Of a DNA stretch of 7,331 nucleotides, positions 5,232-7,331 are shown piece by piece. The first letter of the stretch is position 1. Each line of letters starts with the position of its first letter. A model generated the notes under the pieces. It made no database searches. It was not told the DNA's origin and saw only the letters and a list, made by a program, of their open reading frames with translations. The position numbers were made by a program, and so were the translations under genes. Source of the stretch: CAZKTS01 sp964555735 (GTDB lineage Bacteria > Actinomycetota > Acidimicrobiia > IMCC26256 > PALSA-555); the NCBI GenBank assembly GCA_964555735.1, contig CAZKTS010000323.1:1-7331 (forward strand), written 5' to 3'.

Positions 5232-5435
5232 TCAGCCGGCCTGGGTGTAGCGCGACGCGAGATAGGCGTCGACGTCTGCGTCGCGCACCCGGAAGGAACG
5301 CCCGACGCGCACGGCTGGCAGGTCTCCCGCCTTGATCAGGCGGTAGACCGTCATCGATGACACTCGCAGCAAGTCTGCGACTTCCTGAACGGTCAGGAAG
5401 CGCGCCTTTGCAAAGGACTGCGCCACGCGGCTCAC
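5232..5435 (-). CDS. Excisionase-family helix-turn-helix DNA-binding protein
   Basis: 67-aa protein made of one MerR/excisionase-type winged HTH (HTH_17): FLTVQEVADLLRVSSMTVYR (13-32), then LIKAGDLPAVRVGRSFRVRD (33-52) and a final helix DVDAYLASRY. Despite the family name this is not a sign of a prophage. Near-identical small HTH proteins sit beside proC in many actinobacteria, for example Rv0500A next to proC (Rv0500) in Mycobacterium tuberculosis, so it is probably a chromosomal regulator of unknown target. GTG at 5435 follows a purine-rich GGGGGAGAGGG; GTG at 5426 is an alternative with better spacing. About 12 of 67 codons end in A or T, clearly more than its neighbours. It lies 27 bp after the phosphatase-like gene and 33 bp before the SAM hydrolase gene. 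A 12-bp palindrome lies within its first codons. Confidence 0.9.
   Translation of the reverse strand: MSRVAQSFAKARFLTVQEVADLLRVSSMTVYRLIKAGDLPAVRVGRSFRVRDADVDAYLASRYTQAG
5405..5416. promoter_or_regulatory. 12-bp perfect palindrome at the start of the HTH gene
   Basis: CCTTTGCAAAGG is perfectly self-complementary and unusually A/T-rich for this window. It covers codons 7-11 of the HTH gene, close to its start. It could be a binding site for the encoded HTH protein, but that is a guess from position and symmetry only. Confidence 0.3.
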
Positions 5436-5462
5436 CCCTCTCCCCCGCTTCGGAGGGCGAGG

Positions 5463-6365
5463 TTAGGCCCCCGGGGTTGGAGTTGTCGAGTGGGGCGGCT
5501 GGTGCCGGGTGGCCGGATCGGGCGGTGCGGGCTGCTCGCCCGGTTGGCCCGGTTCGGGTGCCCCGCCCGTGAGGAGCTCGACGAGGGGGAGGTAGGCCGC
5601 CGGCGGCCGGCTGGTGTCGAGCGGGAGCAGGGCGACCGGGAGGCCCTGCTCCCCGGCGAGCCCGAGGGCAGGGACGTCGAGATCGGCGAGGGCGATGGTC
5701 TCGTGACCGGCGGCGGCGGCAGCGCCCGCGAAGGCCCCGTCGGCGACGACGAGGTCGGGGCGCCCCGCCCGGAAGAGCCACTCGTCGGCCGCGTCCCCGC
5801 CGTCGTCACCGAGGAGCGACTCACCGTCCGTGACCACCGCGACCGGTCCGAGCCACCAGAGCGCTCGGTTGCCGGCGCGGAGGGCCACCGAGTGGTCGCA
5901 GGTGAGGACCGCGGCGCCCGAGGCGGCGGCGAGGTCGGCCATGGCGGTGAGCAGCGTGAGCAGCGAGGCGGGGTGGCCGGTGGCGACGGCCACTCGGCCG
6001 CCCGCGGCGCCGACCGCGCGCAGCCGGTGCCGGGCGTGCTCGATGCCGGCGATGGTGCGGTCCGGGTCGATGGCCGCTCGTGGCGTCGAGCCGTCCCAGC
6101 CCCAGCCCCGACCGAGGACGCCCCACGCCTCGTCGCGGGTCACGCGGTCGAGCGGCAGCCCGAGCCGCGCGTCGGGTGCGCCCGCGGCGAGGCGCCCGAG
6201 CACGTGCGCCACCTCGGACCGACCCAGGCTGGCGTGCGGGCCGGTGACGTGGGCGGTGACGAGCCGGCCGCGAGGAGTCTGGGGCGGGCGATCGGCCCGG
6301 GTGCGTGCGAGCGGTTCGGGGTCGGGCAGGCGGGGCGGGCGGTTGCGGCGCGGACGACGGCTCAC
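5463..6365 (-). CDS. Phosphatase-like protein, family of unproven function
   Basis: 300 aa. It resembles a family named only 'phosphatase' in Streptomyces and other actinobacteria. Shared features are GRGWGWDG (85-92), VAVATGHPASLL (125-136), ALWWLGP (168-174), RPDLVVADGAFAGAAAAAGH (202-221), ALADLDVPAL (225-234) and VALLPLDTSRPP (244-255). Relatives usually read VVADHGWAG where this protein has VVADGAFAG, so a histidine is missing. The N-terminus (1-33) is Arg/Pro-rich, and residues 269-300 form a Pro-rich, probably disordered tail. No membrane segment or signal peptide is seen. GTG at 6365 overlaps the proC stop by 4 bases (GTGA), so translation is likely coupled. The frame continues open upstream across proC to 7325, but only as an antigene reading. 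The substrate is unknown, and the family match is from memory of motifs, not a search. Confidence 0.75.
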   Translation of the reverse strand: MSRRPRRNRPPRLPDPEPLARTRADRPPQTPRGRLVTAHVTGPHASLGRSEVAHVLGRLAAGAPDARLGLPLDRVTRDEAWGVLGRGWGWDGSTPRAAIDPDRTIAGIEHARHRLRAVGAAGGRVAVATGHPASLLTLLTAMADLAAASGAAVLTCDHSVALRAGNRALWWLGPVAVVTDGESLLGDDGGDAADEWLFRAGRPDLVVADGAFAGAAAAAGHETIALADLDVPALGLAGEQGLPVALLPLDTSRPPAAYLPLVELLTGGAPEPGQPGEQPAPPDPATRHQPPHSTTPTPGA

Positions 6366-7162
6366 TCTTCGCCCAGCTCCCGTGAGCGGGCGGCCGCGGC
6401 GCGGACCGCGTCGAGGAACGCGGCGCGGGTGCCGTGCTCCTCGAGCGCGTGGAGCCCGGCCGCGGTGGTGCCACCCGGTGAGGTGACCGCAGCCCGGAGG
6501 TCGGCGGGGTCGCCGCCCTGGGCGAGGAGCGTGGCCGCGCCGAGCAGGGTCTCCCGGGTGAGGGTGTCGGCGGTGTCGCGCGGCAGGCCCGCGAGCACCC
6601 CGGCCTCGATCAGCGCCTCGGCCACCAGGAACACGTAGGCCGGACCGGACCCGGAGAGTCCCGTGACGGCGTCGAGGTGCTCCTCGGGCACCCGCACGAC
6701 GACACCCACCGCACCGAGGATCCGCTCGGCGAGGTCGAGGTGAGCCGCGGTGGCGTGGTTGCCCGCGGCGAGCGCGGTGGCAGCCTGGCCGACGAGCGCG
6801 GGGGTGTTGGGCATCGCCCGCACGACGGCTCGACCCGGCGCGGCGGCTTCGAGGGTGGCGATGGTCACGCCGGCGGCGATCGAGAGCACGAGCGCGTCGG
6901 TGCCGAGCCCGGCCGCGGTCTGCTCGAGCGCGCCGACGACGTCCGGTGGCTTCACCGCGACGAGCACGACGTCGGCGTCGGCCGCAACCCACGCCGGGGT
7001 CGGCGCGACGCGCACACCCGGGAACCGCTCCTCGATCCCGCGTCGGCGGTCGGCGTCCACCTCGGCCACCGCGATCGACGTCGCGTCCCAGCCGGCGTCG
7101 AGCAGGCCGCCCACGAGCGCCTCGCCCATGCGGCCACCGCCGAGCAGCGCGAGCGCGGTCAC
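6362..7162 (-). CDS. proC: Pyrroline-5-carboxylate reductase
   Basis: Last step of proline biosynthesis: NAD(P)H-dependent reduction of pyrroline-5-carboxylate to proline in the cytosol. The 266-aa length is normal. The Rossmann motif LLGGGRMGEAL is at 6-16, AVKPPDV at 69-75 and VRAMPNTPALVG at 114-125. The P5C-binding region GLSGSGPAYVFLVAEALIEA is at 168-187, and TSPGGTTAAGL at 227-237, the ProC signature. All key residues appear intact. GTG at 7162 gives the standard N-terminus and has a TAGCCT box 6 nt upstream with no ribosome site, so the message is probably leaderless. It is the first gene of a minus-strand cluster: proC, phosphatase-like (4-bp overlap), HTH, SAM hydrolase and perhaps the 30-aa membrane ORF. 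Confidence 0.96.
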   Translation of the reverse strand: MTALALLGGGRMGEALVGGLLDAGWDATSIAVAEVDADRRRGIEERFPGVRVAPTPAWVAADADVVLVAVKPPDVVGALEQTAAGLGTDALVLSIAAGVTIATLEAAAPGRAVVRAMPNTPALVGQAATALAAGNHATAAHLDLAERILGAVGVVVRVPEEHLDAVTGLSGSGPAYVFLVAEALIEAGVLAGLPRDTADTLTRETLLGAATLLAQGGDPADLRAAVTSPGGTTAAGLHALEEHGTRAAFLDAVRAAAARSRELGEE

Positions 7163-7168
7163 GCCGGG

Positions 7169-7174
7169 AGGCTA
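7169..7174 (-). promoter_or_regulatory. -10 box of a probable leaderless proC promoter
   Basis: TAGCCT on the minus strand ends 6 nt before the proC GTG at 7162. The extended sequence CGGCGGTAGCCT (7169-7180) is identical to that upstream of rex (1477-1488). No clear -35 box is visible. Confidence 0.5.
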
Positions 7175-7331
7175 CCGCCGGGACACCCGGCGCGGACGCG
7201 AGCAAGCCCGAGGAACCACCGGGCTCGCCCCGCACTTCCCCGAACGGGACGGGCCGTCCTGCACCTCGGGCCCACTCCGCCACCCGTGGTCTCGCGACCA
7301 CGCCGCAGCCGGGCGATCGTCGCACACCGTC
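7175..7331. other. Upstream region of proC with several inverted repeats, no gene seen
   Basis: No supported coding region or known RNA gene is visible. Inverted repeats are AGCCCG/CGGGCT (7205-7225, 9-nt loop), GGACG/CGTCC (7247-7259, 3-nt loop) and CGTGGTC/GACCACG (7285-7302, 7-bp stem; loop reads GCGA, a GNRA-type tetraloop, on the minus strand). They might be 3' ends of a gene beyond the right edge, or simply GC-rich chance. Confidence 0.35.

Noticed and set aside
5232..5435. Excisionase-type HTH as evidence of a prophage or integrated element
   Set aside because: There is no integrase, att site or phage gene nearby, and this HTH type is a conserved neighbour of proC in actinobacteria.
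5490..6638. 382-codon plus-strand open frame opposite the phosphatase-like gene and part of proC
   Set aside because: It is antisense to well-supported genes and shows no domain or plausible composition.
6366..7325. 620-codon minus-strand frame that would extend the phosphatase-like protein across proC
   Set aside because: The upstream half is an out-of-frame reading of proC with Arg-rich low-complexity sequence. The GTG overlapping the proC stop is the natural start.
7211..7331. Possible RNase P RNA (rnpB) on the plus strand, from GAGGAA-CACCGGGCTC and CCGGGCGATCG
   Set aside because: The conserved AGGAAAGUCC block is not intact, the ACAGAAA block is absent, the order of elements is wrong and no promoter is visible.

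Overview
The window is very GC-rich with strongly G/C-ending codons. It reads as chromosomal DNA of a high-GC actinobacterium. The gene content (actinobacterial Rex, a proC next to a small excisionase-type HTH gene, TANNNT -10 boxes set 6-7 nt before start codons, SERSER-type GAGCGAGCG repeats) would fit class Acidimicrobiia, but that placement is an inference, not a measurement.

Left part (1-1507, minus strand): a redox-linked tetrapyrrole operon, rex - precorrin-2 dehydrogenase (siroheme synthase N-terminal type) - hemA (5' end only, cut by the window edge). A good match to the Rex operator (1490-1507) lies upstream of rex next to a -10 box. This suggests that Rex senses NADH/NAD+ and autoregulates the operon, as described for the Streptomyces rex-hemACD operon. 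The winged-helix part of rex has no ATG, GTG or TTG; the best-placed start is ATC at 1431 behind a GAGGAG Shine-Dalgarno sequence.

Middle (1601-3763): a divergent 7-TM protein of unknown function (plus) and a class I adenylate-forming acyl-CoA ligase (minus). They converge and overlap by 24 bp. Both look leaderless.

Intergenic block (3764-4207): two tandem copies of a 96-bp GAGCGA-rich element, each with a GC hairpin, then about 160 bp without a recognisable gene and an isolated T7 tract.

Right part (4208-7174, minus strand): a compact cluster proC - phosphatase-like protein (4-bp GTGA overlap) - excisionase-type HTH protein - SAM hydrolase (DUF62 family) - probable 30-aa single-pass membrane peptide. 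The SAM hydrolase has Ala where the family usually has the FHGRD histidine. The last 157 bases hold several inverted repeats and no gene I can support.

Most of the window is ordinary housekeeping and accessory metabolism. I see no defence system, phage, transposon or CRISPR. The points most worth checking are the Rex operator with the non-canonical rex start, the altered SAM-hydrolase active-site motif, the tandem repeat element and the tiny membrane ORF.
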